This document shows, piece after piece, positions 8,079 through 16,822 of a stretch of 64,000 bases of DNA; the first letter of the stretch is position 1, and every line of letters starts with the position of its first letter. The stretch is from Slackia sp. ZJ119 (lineage in GTDB: Bacteria; Actinomycetota; Coriobacteriia; Coriobacteriales; Eggerthellaceae): positions 106,823 to 170,822 of the forward strand of contig NZ_JAAKEN010000004.1 of the NCBI RefSeq assembly GCF_011039175.1. Reading direction: 5' to 3'. The notes beneath the pieces were generated by a model. That model ran no database searches and was not told the origin of the DNA. It was given only the letters and a program-made list of their open reading frames with translations. The position numbers and the translations under genes were made by a program.

Positions 8079-9326
8079 TCAGCCTTGCTTTCGGCCGACC
8101 TGCGTGTTGTCGTGCGTGCGGTCCTGCAGGTCCTTGATGGGATTCGGCGCCTCTTCGCGGCGGTAGTCTTCGCCGAACTGGTCGATGTGCTCTCTTGCGA
8201 CGATGTGGCTCGGCACGTCCTGCACGCGTCCGTTCACATGATCGTTCCAGGTGAAGAAGCGGTGCTCGGCCGGAAGTTCGCGCACGTCGACGAAGTCTTC
8301 TGCCTGCGCGGTGTTTTCAACGGTTGCCGCCAGCACTTCGCGCACGTACTCCTTCGTGGGCTGCAAGTCGAGCTTCTCGGGGAATTCGCCGTCGCCCAAA
8401 AGCTCGTGCCAGTCTTTTCCTTCGTGTTTTTCCAGCAGCTCTGCGGCTATGAACAGGTGCATGGTTTCCTGCTCGAAGTGCTCCTGCCAGATCTTGCGGA
8501 TGTGGGCGTCGGTTTCGGTTTCGTAGAACGACCAGTACAGATAGCACTCCTGGTACTCATGCAGAAGCAGGTTCTCAAGCCAGGTCAGCGACGGGTCGAG
8601 CAGTGCGCCGTACTGCGTGACATGCTGCTCTTCCACCATGCCGATTTCCTGGTACAGGTCGCGGCCGGGGCCTTCAGGGATGGTGTTGCCGACGTTCATG
8701 TAGAAATTCATGGTCTGCTGCTCGCCGGCCGTCAGCGTCATAGTGGACAAAACCGTGCGGATGTCGGCCGTGCGTGCGTTGTTGAAGCGGCGCACCGTGT
8801 CCATCGGGTGGCGGTGGTGCGCGATGGTCGGGCGGCCCGGCGTGATCTCGATGGTGTCAAGCGTCAGCTGGTGCGCTGGGACGTCGCCGTCGAAGTCGAG
8901 CAGATTCGCGTATCGATACAGGTGGTCGAAGTCTTCGAGCAGGGCGAAATCCATGCAGGCCTTCGCGTAGGCGTCCGGCTCGCGCATGGCCAGGCATGCG
9001 GTCAGGTCGACGGCCAACTGTTCGTAGCTGATCGTCGTCTCGAGCGGCGTCTCGTTGCTGGGCGACAGCCAGTTCACGTGCTTTTGCTGCAGCTGTTCTT
9101 GGCGGCGGCACAAGGCGATGTCGCGGCGCAGGTCGTTGTCGGTGCAATGGCGGTGGAAGTTGTGGCCGAAAAGGGCGGCCTCCACCTCGATGCCGTTCAT
9201 CAAAATGACGCGCTCTTTTGTAAAGGGGTCGGCGTCGAGCTTGTTGTAAGGCTTGGCGGCGATCCCTTTCCAATTCGGCGTCAGTTCCAAGATGGACTTT
9301 GAGGGCTTCTCGTTGAACGGGTTCAT
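8079..9326 (-). CDS. Ferritin-like (diiron-type) protein of unknown function
   Basis: I do not recognise a named family. The 415-residue product starts at ATG 9326 directly after AGGAGGAG; the longer open frame upstream is unsupported. Residues about 200-320 hold four helical segments with the spacing of ferritin-like diiron proteins: AGEQQTMNFY, MVEEQHVTQYG (an E-E-x-H motif), LLHEYQECYLYWSF and HFEQETMHLFIA. The N-terminal 190 residues are hydrophilic without a signal peptide, so it is probably cytoplasmic. The C-terminus is charged. No neighbour shares its strand closely except mop. An oxidative-stress or oxygenase-like role is possible but not shown. Confidence 0.7.
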   Translation of the reverse strand: MNPFNEKPSKSILELTPNWKGIAAKPYNKLDADPFTKERVILMNGIEVEAALFGHNFHRHCTDNDLRRDIALCRRQEQLQQKHVNWLSPSNETPLETTISYEQLAVDLTACLAMREPDAYAKACMDFALLEDFDHLYRYANLLDFDGDVPAHQLTLDTIEITPGRPTIAHHRHPMDTVRRFNNARTADIRTVLSTMTLTAGEQQTMNFYMNVGNTIPEGPGRDLYQEIGMVEEQHVTQYGALLDPSLTWLENLLLHEYQECYLYWSFYETETDAHIRKIWQEHFEQETMHLFIAAELLEKHEGKDWHELLGDGEFPEKLDLQPTKEYVREVLAATVENTAQAEDFVDVRELPAEHRFFTWNDHVNGRVQDVPSHIVAREHIDQFGEDYRREEAPNPIKDLQDRTHDNTQVGRKQG

Positions 9327-9715
9327 GAAACTCCTCCTAATCGGGAAAGGCGAATGACGCAAGGCTGCAACCTGGGGTTCCGTACGGCGCAAGGCCATCG
9401 TAGCCGCGACGGCCATTCGCTGTCGAGGCGTGCGGCGGCCTTGTTTTGCCTGCGTGCCGAAGCCGTTGAGGGCGAGACACCGTTGCTGCGGCGGGCGAAA
9501 GAAACGTGAGGGATGCGCGGGCAGGTAAGCTGGAAGCCGCCGCCTGCAAGGTTGCGGAGGGCTTGCGGACGGGCAACATCGCCGACGCCGGAGTGCCGTC
9601 GCGGTAGGAGCCTTGCGGCGTGTGGGGCGCATGAAGAGCCTGGGGTGAAGCGCGCTGTGCGGGTCGGGGGCGGGTGGCCTGGATTTGTGCCGGCCGTGCC
9701 TGAGTGGGGGAGTTT
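9327..9715. other. Intergenic region without recognisable gene
   Basis: GC-rich sequence upstream of the ferritin-like gene. Short open frames have no ribosome sites or family resemblance, and I see no terminator or convincing promoter. Confidence 0.5.
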
Positions 9716-9973
9716 AATGTGAAGAAAATGTGTATTGGAGATTATGAAAGGCTACTTAGCTGGCTTGCGCATCATTTTCGGGATTTTCCCGCGTGTTGGA
9801 GGCATTTCGACGTTGGTTTTGGCTGCTTTTGGCAGGTTTTTGCGTCCTGGTGTTTCAAAATGACCGCATATAGACATAATATTGTATTATTCTCAAAAGG
9901 GAATATCTAAGAAATGATGCGCGAGGTTCGAAAATAGCCTCTTAAAATCTCCAACACACAAATTCTTCACATT
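9716..9973. mobile_element. 258-bp element with long terminal inverted repeats (MITE-like), copy 1
   Basis: The AT-rich block begins AATGTGAAGAA and ends with its complement TTCTTCACATT. Both arms then carry TGTGT-R-TTGGAGATT and, about 25 bases further in, GCGCATCATTT, so the imperfect terminal repeats are about 45-50 bp. A second element with the same arms and related centre lies at 56048-56285 in the opposite orientation. It encodes no transposase; the short open frame inside lacks a ribosome site. Confidence 0.7.
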
Positions 9974-10301
9974 GAAGCACGTCAGCAATAGGAATACCGG
10001 CTCTCCAACCCGTCCGCAGCGCCACCGCCCACGTCCTCAGGCCCCGCCCGCACTCCTGCCGCCGGCATCCTTCAGCCCGCCTGTGCTTCTGCTTGCCCCG
10101 TATTCAGTAAAACCCCAGGCAGGCCCTATTCGCGCCCTCTGGCTCATCTGCGGCCCTGCCACCCACGCCTTCTTGCCCAACTGCGGCCCTGCCGCCCGCG
10201 TTTATGAGGCGTAGGCGGTCCTGCTGCCCGCATCTACGGCCCATCTGCGGTTCTACCGCCCGCGCTGCCTAGTCCTCCCGCGCTTGCTCCGCTCACGCGC
10301 C
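9974..10301. repeat. Degenerate CTGCGGCCCTGCCGCC repeats
   Basis: From about 10140 the sequence repeats variants of 'CTGCGG-CCCTGCC-GCCCGCG' at irregular spacing of 30-60 bases. It contains no gene and separates the inverted-repeat element from the end of the ATP-grasp gene. Confidence 0.4.
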
Positions 10302-11591
10302 CTACTTCAGCTGCTTGCCGTTGGTGTCCCAGTAAAAGCGCTTGAACTTGCGGATCTGGTTTTCGTACATCACCTTTGCCCACAGGTTGTGCGCTGCGGT
10401 GTCGGGTGCGTACGACAGCACGTAGGGGTCGGTCGTATCGCGCAGCGCGGACAGGCACTGCGCAAGCAGCGCGGCGTCGGAGACGGAGCGTTTCAGCACG
10501 TAGGGCGGCACGACGGAGAACACGAACGGGCGATAGGCCTCTTCGCGGGGGATGGTCTCGCCGGTGACGAACTCGCGCACGATGAGCGTCGTGAAGTTCA
10601 CCCCGCCCAGGCTCATGTAGTAGGTGTTGCGCCCGCAGCGCGTGTTCACCTCGAAGAAGCGGAACGACCCGTCGCGGGCGTCGTACTTGACGTCGAAGTT
10701 CGCAAAGCCCCGATACCCCAGCTCGCGCAACATCTTCTGCGCGTTTTCGATGACGGCCTCCTCGCGCTGCCCCATGATGCACACCGGGTTGCCGAGCGCG
10801 GTGGGGTCGTGGTCTTGCAGGCACACCACGCCGCCGGACACGACGCGCACGTCGCCGGTCGCGTCGGAAAACGTCGTCAGCGTGCGAATGGCCTCGTCGC
10901 CGCCGGGAATGAAGTCCTGCAGCACCAGCTCGTTGTCGTAGTCCGACGTGCGGATGGACTGCCACACGTCTGCCAGCTCTTCGGGCGACTCGATCTCGTA
11001 GATCTTGCGCCACCCCTTGATGGTCGCTTCCTGGAACTGCGCCGAATTCGACGGCTTCGCAATGAGCGGGTAGGGAAAGTCAGCCACGGGCAACTCTTCA
11101 GGTCCGTCCGGGCCGCATGAGAAATACCAGGTCTTGGGGTAGGGGATGCCCAGCTTTTCGCACACGTCGTAGAAGTTGCGCTTCTGCGTGATGTTGTCGA
11201 GCAGCGCAAAGTCGATGTAGGGCACCACGTATCCGGCCGCCTGCAGGCGGGCCTTCGAGCGCGAGATCATGCGTGCGTGCACGTCGTCGCAGCCCAGGAT
11301 GAGGGGCACGGCGCGTGCGTCGGCTGCCGTCAGCTCGACGGCGATCGACTCCAGCGCGGCGCAGAGCGATTCGGCGTCGTGCACGTTCACCCCCATGCGG
11401 TAGTCGGTGAAGCGGCTCGCGGAGAGCATCTTCACGTCCTGGGTGGCCAGCACGATGCAGGTGGGAATGCCGTAGGCGCGGTTGAGCTCGCGCACGTACG
11501 AATAGGCCAGGATGTCGCCGCCGACGATGACGGGCTTCAGGTGGTCGCGCACCTCGTCGGGCGCGAGACGGGGGGTTTGCGAATCGGTCAT
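10302..11591 (-). CDS. ATP-grasp carboxylate-amine ligase, D-aspartate-ligase-like
   Basis: A 429-residue cytoplasmic protein starting at ATG 11591 behind GAGGAG. Residues 20-110 are a Rossmann-like N-domain (PVIVGGDILAYSYVRELN), then an ATP-grasp fold with PYPLIAKPSNSAQF (nucleotide lysine), an LVLQDFIPGGDE segment and metal-binding FFEVNTRCGRN. PYIDFALLDN and FYDVCEKLGIPYPKT resemble the D-aspartate ligase Aslfm, which adds D-Asp to the lysine of the cell-wall precursor. It is divergent from asnB; a paired AsnB-type amidotransferase would fit amidation of a D-Asp bridge to D-Asn. The ATP-grasp class is sure, the substrate is inference. A polysaccharide- or metabolite-tailoring ligase is the alternative. 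Confidence 0.75.
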   Translation of the reverse strand: MTDSQTPRLAPDEVRDHLKPVIVGGDILAYSYVRELNRAYGIPTCIVLATQDVKMLSASRFTDYRMGVNVHDAESLCAALESIAVELTAADARAVPLILGCDDVHARMISRSKARLQAAGYVVPYIDFALLDNITQKRNFYDVCEKLGIPYPKTWYFSCGPDGPEELPVADFPYPLIAKPSNSAQFQEATIKGWRKIYEIESPEELADVWQSIRTSDYDNELVLQDFIPGGDEAIRTLTTFSDATGDVRVVSGGVVCLQDHDPTALGNPVCIMGQREEAVIENAQKMLRELGYRGFANFDVKYDARDGSFRFFEVNTRCGRNTYYMSLGGVNFTTLIVREFVTGETIPREEAYRPFVFSVVPPYVLKRSVSDAALLAQCLSALRDTTDPYVLSYAPDTAAHNLWAKVMYENQIRKFKRFYWDTNGKQLK

Positions 11592-11773
11592 GGCTCCTCG
11601 GATCGTTGCACAGACGGGACCTTGCTGCATGCAGCGGGACGATTATCCCACAGCCGTGCGGGCGGCTGGGAAACCCCGGACAAATGACGCAGATCTGTGG
11701 GCGTTTGATGAAAAGGTCGCGTCTTAGTCCCGCACTCGCGCGTTCTTCGCGCGGCGAGCGCGAGCGGGTGGCG

Positions 11774-11818
11774 TATCATAGCCCAACGCATTCAAGCAAG
11801 GCCTCCCTTGCGTTTTTT
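11774..11818 (+). promoter_or_regulatory. asnB leader: -10 box and possible attenuator hairpin
   Basis: TATCAT (11774-11779) could be a -10 box. Downstream, GCAAGG-CCTC-CCTTGC (11796-11811) is followed by GTTTTTT (11812-11818), a small terminator inside the presumed leader, 27 bases before the asnB ATG. It could attenuate asnB or merely end a transcript coming from upstream. Confidence 0.4.
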
Positions 11819-11844
11819 CTGGCTTTCAAAGGAGCAGTATATAT

Positions 11845-13806
11845 ATGTGTGGTTTCGTGGGGTTCACGGCGCAGGACTATGACCGCGCCACGAACGAACT
11901 CATCGTCAAGGACATGGCCGACCGCATCGCGCACCGCGGGCCTGACGCCGAGGGCTTTTTCGTGGACGACGACCTGGCCATGGGCTTTCGGCGCCTGTCC
12001 ATCATCGACCTTGAGCACTCAAACCAGCCCATGCAAAACGCCGACGGCACGGTGACCGTCACGTTCAACGGCGAAATCTACAACTTCCAAGAGCTGCGCA
12101 CAGAACTGCAGGGACTTGGCTACGAATTCGTGACCAACGGCGACACCGAGACCGTCGTGCACGGCTACGAAGCCTGGGGCACCGACGTGTTCGAGCGTCT
12201 GCGCGGCATGTTCGCCATCGCCATCTGGGACGCCCCGAAAAAGCGCCTCGTGTGCGCCCGCGACCTGTTTGGCATCAAGCCGCTGTACTACCAGCACGCA
12301 GGCGAGCGCCTCATGTACGCCAGCGAGATCAAGGCGTTTTTGGCGCATCCGAAGTTCCAAAAGGAGCTCAACCGCGACATGCTGCCGCAGTATCTGTGCT
12401 TCGAGTACATGAACGACTCGCAGACCATGTTCAAAAACGTGCACAAGCTTTTGCCGGGCCACTTCATGGTGTTCGAGAACGGCCGGCTGACCACGCAGTG
12501 CTATTACCGTATCACGTACAAAATCGATACCACCAAGACCATCGACGAATGGGCCGACGTCATCAACGAGGCCTTCGACGAATCGGTGGCCGCCCACGAA
12601 ATCGCCGACGTGGAGATCGGCAGCTTTTTGTCCGGCGGCATCGACAGCTCGCTGGCGGCCTATTGCATGGGCCAGCACGCCGACGCGGTGAAGACGTTCT
12701 CGGTGGGCTACGACATCGGCTGCGAAGACAAGCTGGCCGAAATCGCCGCCCAGCCCGACTTCGACATCAAGCTCAACGAACTGGACGACTCCCGCGCTTT
12801 CGCGAAATGGGCGAATCTGCCGAACTTCGAAACCCAGGTCACGGCCGAGCAGTTCCTCGACATCGTGCCCACCGAGCAGTACCACATGGACGAGCCGCTG
12901 GGCGCCCCCAGCGCCATTCCGCTTTTCTTCGTCAGTCGCCTGGCCCGCCAGCAGGTCAAAGTCGTGCAGTCCGGCGAGGGCGCCGACGAGCTGTTCGGCG
13001 GCTACTGGATCTATCACGACCAGCTGGAATTCGAGAAGTACTTCAAGGTGCCCGGACCTGTGCGTGCGGCCGCCGGCGCCGTGGCCGAAAAGCTGCCGCC
13101 CTTCCACGGCCGGCGCTTCCTCATGCGCGGCTCGGGCGGGCTGGAGAAGAGCTATCAGCGCGCCTCGATGAACTACATGTGGGACGAAATCCCCAACGTC
13201 TTGCGCGACTACCGCGGCCCCTGCAAGCCGTGGGAGTGGTGCCGTCCGCACTTCGAAGAGGCCGCCAAGCAAGACATCGACGTGGTCACGCAGACCCAAT
13301 ACGTCGACATGGTCAGCTACATGCCCTACGACATCTGCCTGAAGGCCGACAAGATGTCCATGTCGCAGTCGCTTGAGCTGCGCGTTCCCTTCCTCGACAA
13401 GAAGGTGCTCGACGTGGCCCTGCAGCTGCCGACCGACTGCCGCGTCACCGACGACCACGCCAAGTACGCGTTGCGCGTGGCGGCCAGCAAGCTCGGCTTC
13501 CAGAAGAAGGTGGCGAACATGCCCAAGCAGCCCTTCATCACGCCGCTGACCGTCTGGCTGCAGACCGACCTGTACTACGACCGCATCAAGGCGGCCTTCA
13601 CGAGCGACGCCGCGAAGGAGTTCTTCAACGTGGACTACCTGGTGCAGATGCTCGACGACCACAAAAGCGCTGATTTCTCCACGGTGGAAGGCCGCGGAAA
13701 GCTTAAAATGATGCGAATCTGGAACATCTATTGCTTCTTGTGCTGGTACGAGGTGTTTTTCGGCGAGACGTCGAAGTCCCTTGCGCCGAAGACGAAGGTG
13801 GCGTAA
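11845..13806 (+). CDS. asnB: Glutamine-hydrolysing asparagine synthase family protein
   Basis: The 653-residue protein begins MCGFVGF, so Cys2 is the N-terminal glutaminase nucleophile after Met removal. Residues 1-210 are the class II amidotransferase domain (AHRGPDAEG, FNGEIYNF, GDTE). The synthetase half has the pyrophosphatase loop SGGIDSS near residue 262 and a GEGADELFGGY motif near 385. The family makes asparagine from aspartate using glutamine and ATP, but AsnB-like proteins also amidate other carboxylates, including wall peptides. ATG 11845 follows AAAGGAG. Its divergent ATP-grasp neighbour hints at a wall or product-tailoring role, though housekeeping asparagine synthesis remains the simplest reading. 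Confidence 0.9.
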   Translation: MCGFVGFTAQDYDRATNELIVKDMADRIAHRGPDAEGFFVDDDLAMGFRRLSIIDLEHSNQPMQNADGTVTVTFNGEIYNFQELRTELQGLGYEFVTNGDTETVVHGYEAWGTDVFERLRGMFAIAIWDAPKKRLVCARDLFGIKPLYYQHAGERLMYASEIKAFLAHPKFQKELNRDMLPQYLCFEYMNDSQTMFKNVHKLLPGHFMVFENGRLTTQCYYRITYKIDTTKTIDEWADVINEAFDESVAAHEIADVEIGSFLSGGIDSSLAAYCMGQHADAVKTFSVGYDIGCEDKLAEIAAQPDFDIKLNELDDSRAFAKWANLPNFETQVTAEQFLDIVPTEQYHMDEPLGAPSAIPLFFVSRLARQQVKVVQSGEGADELFGGYWIYHDQLEFEKYFKVPGPVRAAAGAVAEKLPPFHGRRFLMRGSGGLEKSYQRASMNYMWDEIPNVLRDYRGPCKPWEWCRPHFEEAAKQDIDVVTQTQYVDMVSYMPYDICLKADKMSMSQSLELRVPFLDKKVLDVALQLPTDCRVTDDHAKYALRVAASKLGFQKKVANMPKQPFITPLTVWLQTDLYYDRIKAAFTSDAAKEFFNVDYLVQMLDDHKSADFSTVEGRGKLKMMRIWNIYCFLCWYEVFFGETSKSLAPKTKVA

Positions 13807-13878
13807 AGGCGGCTTTGATCAGCGTTTTTCCCGGGGGATGGGCAGGCGCAAGATGACGAGAAAGAGCAAGGGATACCG

Positions 13879-16401
13879 TTGAAACTGGTAGTGACCGAGA
13901 AGAACGACGCGGCGCAGAAGATCGCCGATCTGCTGGGCGTGAAGAAGCCGAAGGCCGACAAGGTGTACAACACGCCGGTCTACCGCTTCGAGGTGGACGG
14001 CGAAGAGTGGGTGACCATCGGCCTGCGCGGCCACATTTTGGAGCCCGACTTCACGCCGTCGATGGTGTACAAGAAGCGCGGCGGCTGGAAAGGCGTCACG
14101 GCGGAAGGCGAGATCGTGCCGGCGTCGCTTCCCGACAGTCTGCCCAAGCCGCCGTTCAAGAAGAAAAAGCCGTTCACGGAAGACGGCGTTGAGCTCAAGG
14201 CGTGGAAGATGGACGCGCTGCCGTATCTGGTGTACGCGCCCATCGAAAAGCTGCCGAAGGAAAAGGACATCATCCGGTCGCTGAAGAACCTGGCAAAGAA
14301 GGCCGACTCCATCGTCATCGCGACCGACTTCGACCGCGAAGGCGAGCTGATCGGGTCTGACGCGCTCTCGTGCATCCAGGAGGTGAACGCGACCGCGCCG
14401 GTGTCTCGCGCCCGCTATTCGGCGTTCACGAAAGAAGAGATCCACCACGCCTTCGACAACCTGGTGGAACTCGACGGCGCCCTGGCCGCTGCCGGCGCGT
14501 CCCGCCAGGACATCGACCTTATCTGGGGCGCCGTGCTCACGCGCTACCTCACGCTCGTGAAGTTCGCCGGCTACGGCAACGTGCGCAGCTCCGGCCGCGT
14601 GCAGACGCCCACGCTCGCGCTCATCGTGGCGCGGGAGCGCGAGCGGCTGGCCTTCAAGCCGGAAGACTACTGGGTCATCCGGGGCGCGTTCGACGCCGGC
14701 GCTGCGGCAGGTCCCACCGACGGGCAGGGCCCAGGCGCGTTCGAGGCGCCCACGGCCACGGCCCGCTTCAAGAGCCAAGCCGAAGCCGACGCCGTCATGG
14801 CCCAGGTCAGCGGCGTGAAAAGCGCCATCGTCGCAAGCGTCGAGAAGAAGAAGCGCACCGTTGCCGCGCCCGTTCCGTTCAATACCACCTCGCTCATGGC
14901 GGCGGCTTCCGCCGAAGGTCTCACGCCGGCGCGTACCATGCGCATCGCCGAAAGCCTCTACATGGACGGCTACATCTCCTATCCCCGCGTCGACAACACG
15001 GTCTACCCGGCGTCGCTCAGCCTGGAAGACACCGTGCGCGCCATCTCGGGCAACCCGGCCTATGCGCCGTACTGCGCCGAGCTGCTGTCGCGCGGCAAGC
15101 TCGTCGCCACGCGCGGCAAGAAGGAGACGACCGACCACCCGCCCATCTATCCCACGGCCGCAGCCACGCCCGACGACTTGTCTCCGGCCGACTACAAGCT
15201 CTACAACCTCATCGCGCGGCGCTTTTTGGCCACGCTTTCCGAAGCGGCCGTGGTCGAGGGCACGAAGGTGTCGCTCGACGTGGCGGGCGCCTCGTTCGTC
15301 GCGAAAGGCGACGTGCTGGTCAAGCCGGGATTTCGCGCCATCTACCCCTACGGCCTGAAAAAGGACGAATCGCTGCCGGCCATGGAACAGGGGCAGGCCG
15401 TCGCGTTCAACGGCGCCACGTGCACCAAAAAGCAGACCGAGCCGCCCGCGCGTTACAGCCAAGGCAGGCTCATCCAGGAAATGGAGAAGCTGGGGCTTGG
15501 CACCAAGTCGACGCGCCATTCCATCATCGAGCGCCTGTACCAGGTGAAATACGTGCAGAACGACCCGCTTGAGCCAAGCCAGCTGGGCATGGCCGTGTGC
15601 GATGCGCTCGAGAAGTTCGCGCCGCACATCGTGCATCCGGAAATGACCGCCGAGCTGGAAAGCGAGATGGACGCCATCGCCGCAGGGTCGATCAGCAAAG
15701 ACCAGGTGGTCACCACGAGCCGCAACCTGTTGTCCGAGCAGCTGGCCGACCTCATGCCGCACTCCGAAGAGGTCAACGCCGCGCTGGCCGACGCCGTGGC
15801 CGCCGACGCCTACGTGGGGCCGTGCCCGAAATGCGGCAAGGACCTGCAGCTTCGCGCCAGCCAGAAGACGCGCTCGATGTTCATCGGATGCGCGGGCTGG
15901 CCGGACTGCGACGTCACCTATCCTTTGCCCCAAGGCCGCGTGGAGGCCGTGCCCGAGAAGTGCTCGACCTGCGGCATGCCCCAGGTGAAGGTGACCGCGT
16001 TCCGCAGCAAGCCGCGCACGCTGTGCATCGACCCGAACTGCCCGACCAACCAGGAGCCTTCCATCGTAGTGGGCGAGTGTCCCGCCTGCAAGGCGAACGG
16101 CAAGCAGGCCAACCTCATCGCGCAGAAGAACCCGCGCACGCTCAAGCGCTTCATCCGCTGCGAGAACTACGAGGAATGCGACACCGGCTACCCGCTGCCG
16201 CAGTACGGCGCGTTGGAGGCCACCGGGGAAGCGTGTGAGGACTGTGGAGCGCCGCTCGTGATCGTGCACACCAACCGAGGGCCTTGGAAGCTGTGCCCGA
16301 ACTTCGACTGCCCGTCCAAGGAAAAGGAAGAGGCCGCGAAGTCGTCCGCGAAGAAGAAGCCCCGCAAAGCGCCTGCCCGCAAGAAGGCGGCGGCGAAGTA
16401 A
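13879..16401 (+). CDS. topA: DNA topoisomerase IA (archaeal-like type)
   Basis: An 840-residue enzyme that relaxes negative supercoils through a transient 5'-phosphotyrosine. It starts at TTG 13879. Residues 1-150 are the Toprim domain (KLVVTEKNDAAQKIADLLG; TDFDREGELIG with the acidic metal ligands). The catalytic tyrosine lies in GYISYPRVDN near residue 370. The C-terminus (from about 645) has several CxxC zinc-ribbon modules and a Lys/Ala tail. The VVTEKN start and YPRxDN active site resemble archaeal topoisomerase I more than the usual bacterial TopA, which reads TDPDREGE and YxRTDS. It is not known here whether a canonical TopA also exists in the genome. Confidence 0.92.
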   Translation: MKLVVTEKNDAAQKIADLLGVKKPKADKVYNTPVYRFEVDGEEWVTIGLRGHILEPDFTPSMVYKKRGGWKGVTAEGEIVPASLPDSLPKPPFKKKKPFTEDGVELKAWKMDALPYLVYAPIEKLPKEKDIIRSLKNLAKKADSIVIATDFDREGELIGSDALSCIQEVNATAPVSRARYSAFTKEEIHHAFDNLVELDGALAAAGASRQDIDLIWGAVLTRYLTLVKFAGYGNVRSSGRVQTPTLALIVARERERLAFKPEDYWVIRGAFDAGAAAGPTDGQGPGAFEAPTATARFKSQAEADAVMAQVSGVKSAIVASVEKKKRTVAAPVPFNTTSLMAAASAEGLTPARTMRIAESLYMDGYISYPRVDNTVYPASLSLEDTVRAISGNPAYAPYCAELLSRGKLVATRGKKETTDHPPIYPTAAATPDDLSPADYKLYNLIARRFLATLSEAAVVEGTKVSLDVAGASFVAKGDVLVKPGFRAIYPYGLKKDESLPAMEQGQAVAFNGATCTKKQTEPPARYSQGRLIQEMEKLGLGTKSTRHSIIERLYQVKYVQNDPLEPSQLGMAVCDALEKFAPHIVHPEMTAELESEMDAIAAGSISKDQVVTTSRNLLSEQLADLMPHSEEVNAALADAVAADAYVGPCPKCGKDLQLRASQKTRSMFIGCAGWPDCDVTYPLPQGRVEAVPEKCSTCGMPQVKVTAFRSKPRTLCIDPNCPTNQEPSIVVGECPACKANGKQANLIAQKNPRTLKRFIRCENYEECDTGYPLPQYGALEATGEACEDCGAPLVIVHTNRGPWKLCPNFDCPSKEKEEAAKSSAKKKPRKAPARKKAAAK

Positions 16402-16470
16402 GCGTCCGCGTTCGGCCGCCGGGCCGGGGCGGGGGTGTCGGCAGCCTCAACGAACGCGTCGTTTTCGTGC

Positions 16471-16494
16471 TATACTCTGTTGTACGTACAACAG
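16471..16494 (+). promoter_or_regulatory. Promoter and palindromic operator of the toxin-antitoxin operon
   Basis: TATACT (16471-16476) is a good -10 box. The next base begins a perfect 18-bp palindrome, CTGTTGTACGTACAACAG (16477-16494), which would overlap the transcription start and runs into the AGGAGG ribosome site. This placement fits autorepression by the antitoxin or the complex. Confidence 0.75.
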
Positions 16495-16504
16495 GAGGTG
16501 CGAC

Positions 16505-16822
16505 ATGGACGCCATGGTTACGGCTCGGATGTCGTCGGACAAGAAAGAGGCGGGGAACCGGGTGCTGGAATCGCTCGGCACCAATGCCTCGCAGGCCATC
16601 AACGGCTTCTATGACTACGTGATAGAGCACAAGCGGCTGCCGTATCAGGAGCGCCCGAAGCGCCGCGCGTTCACCTCGAAAGAGATTGCGGAAGCGAAAG
16701 CGTTCGTGGACGGCGTTGGCAAGCGGCGGACCGAGGGCCGTTTTTCGCACATGACCATCAAGGAGGCTCGGCGCGAGCGGACGGGCGTGCAGGCCGATGC
16801 GAATGCGGGCGATGCGCGATGA
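16505..16822 (+). CDS. RelB/DinJ-like antitoxin
   Basis: A 105-residue protein starting at ATG 16505 behind AGGAGG. Residues 1-45 (TARMSSDKKEAGNRVLESLGTNASQAI) match the ribbon-helix-helix RelB/DinJ DNA-binding domain: 'M...K..A..VL..LG...S.AIN.FY'. The rest is charged and probably wraps the toxin. It overlaps the toxin gene by four bases (ATGA), so the pair is translationally coupled. The perfect palindrome at the promoter is its likely binding site. RelB/DinJ antitoxins usually pair with RelE/YafQ toxins; here the partner is a PIN nuclease, an exchange known in other toxin-antitoxin loci. Confidence 0.82.
   Translation: MDAMVTARMSSDKKEAGNRVLESLGTNASQAINGFYDYVIEHKRLPYQERPKRRAFTSKEIAEAKAFVDGVGKRRTEGRFSHMTIKEARRERTGVQADANAGDAR

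Noticed and set aside
9704..9910. 68-residue open frame inside the inverted-repeat element
   Set aside because: No ribosome site, and the second element lacks it.
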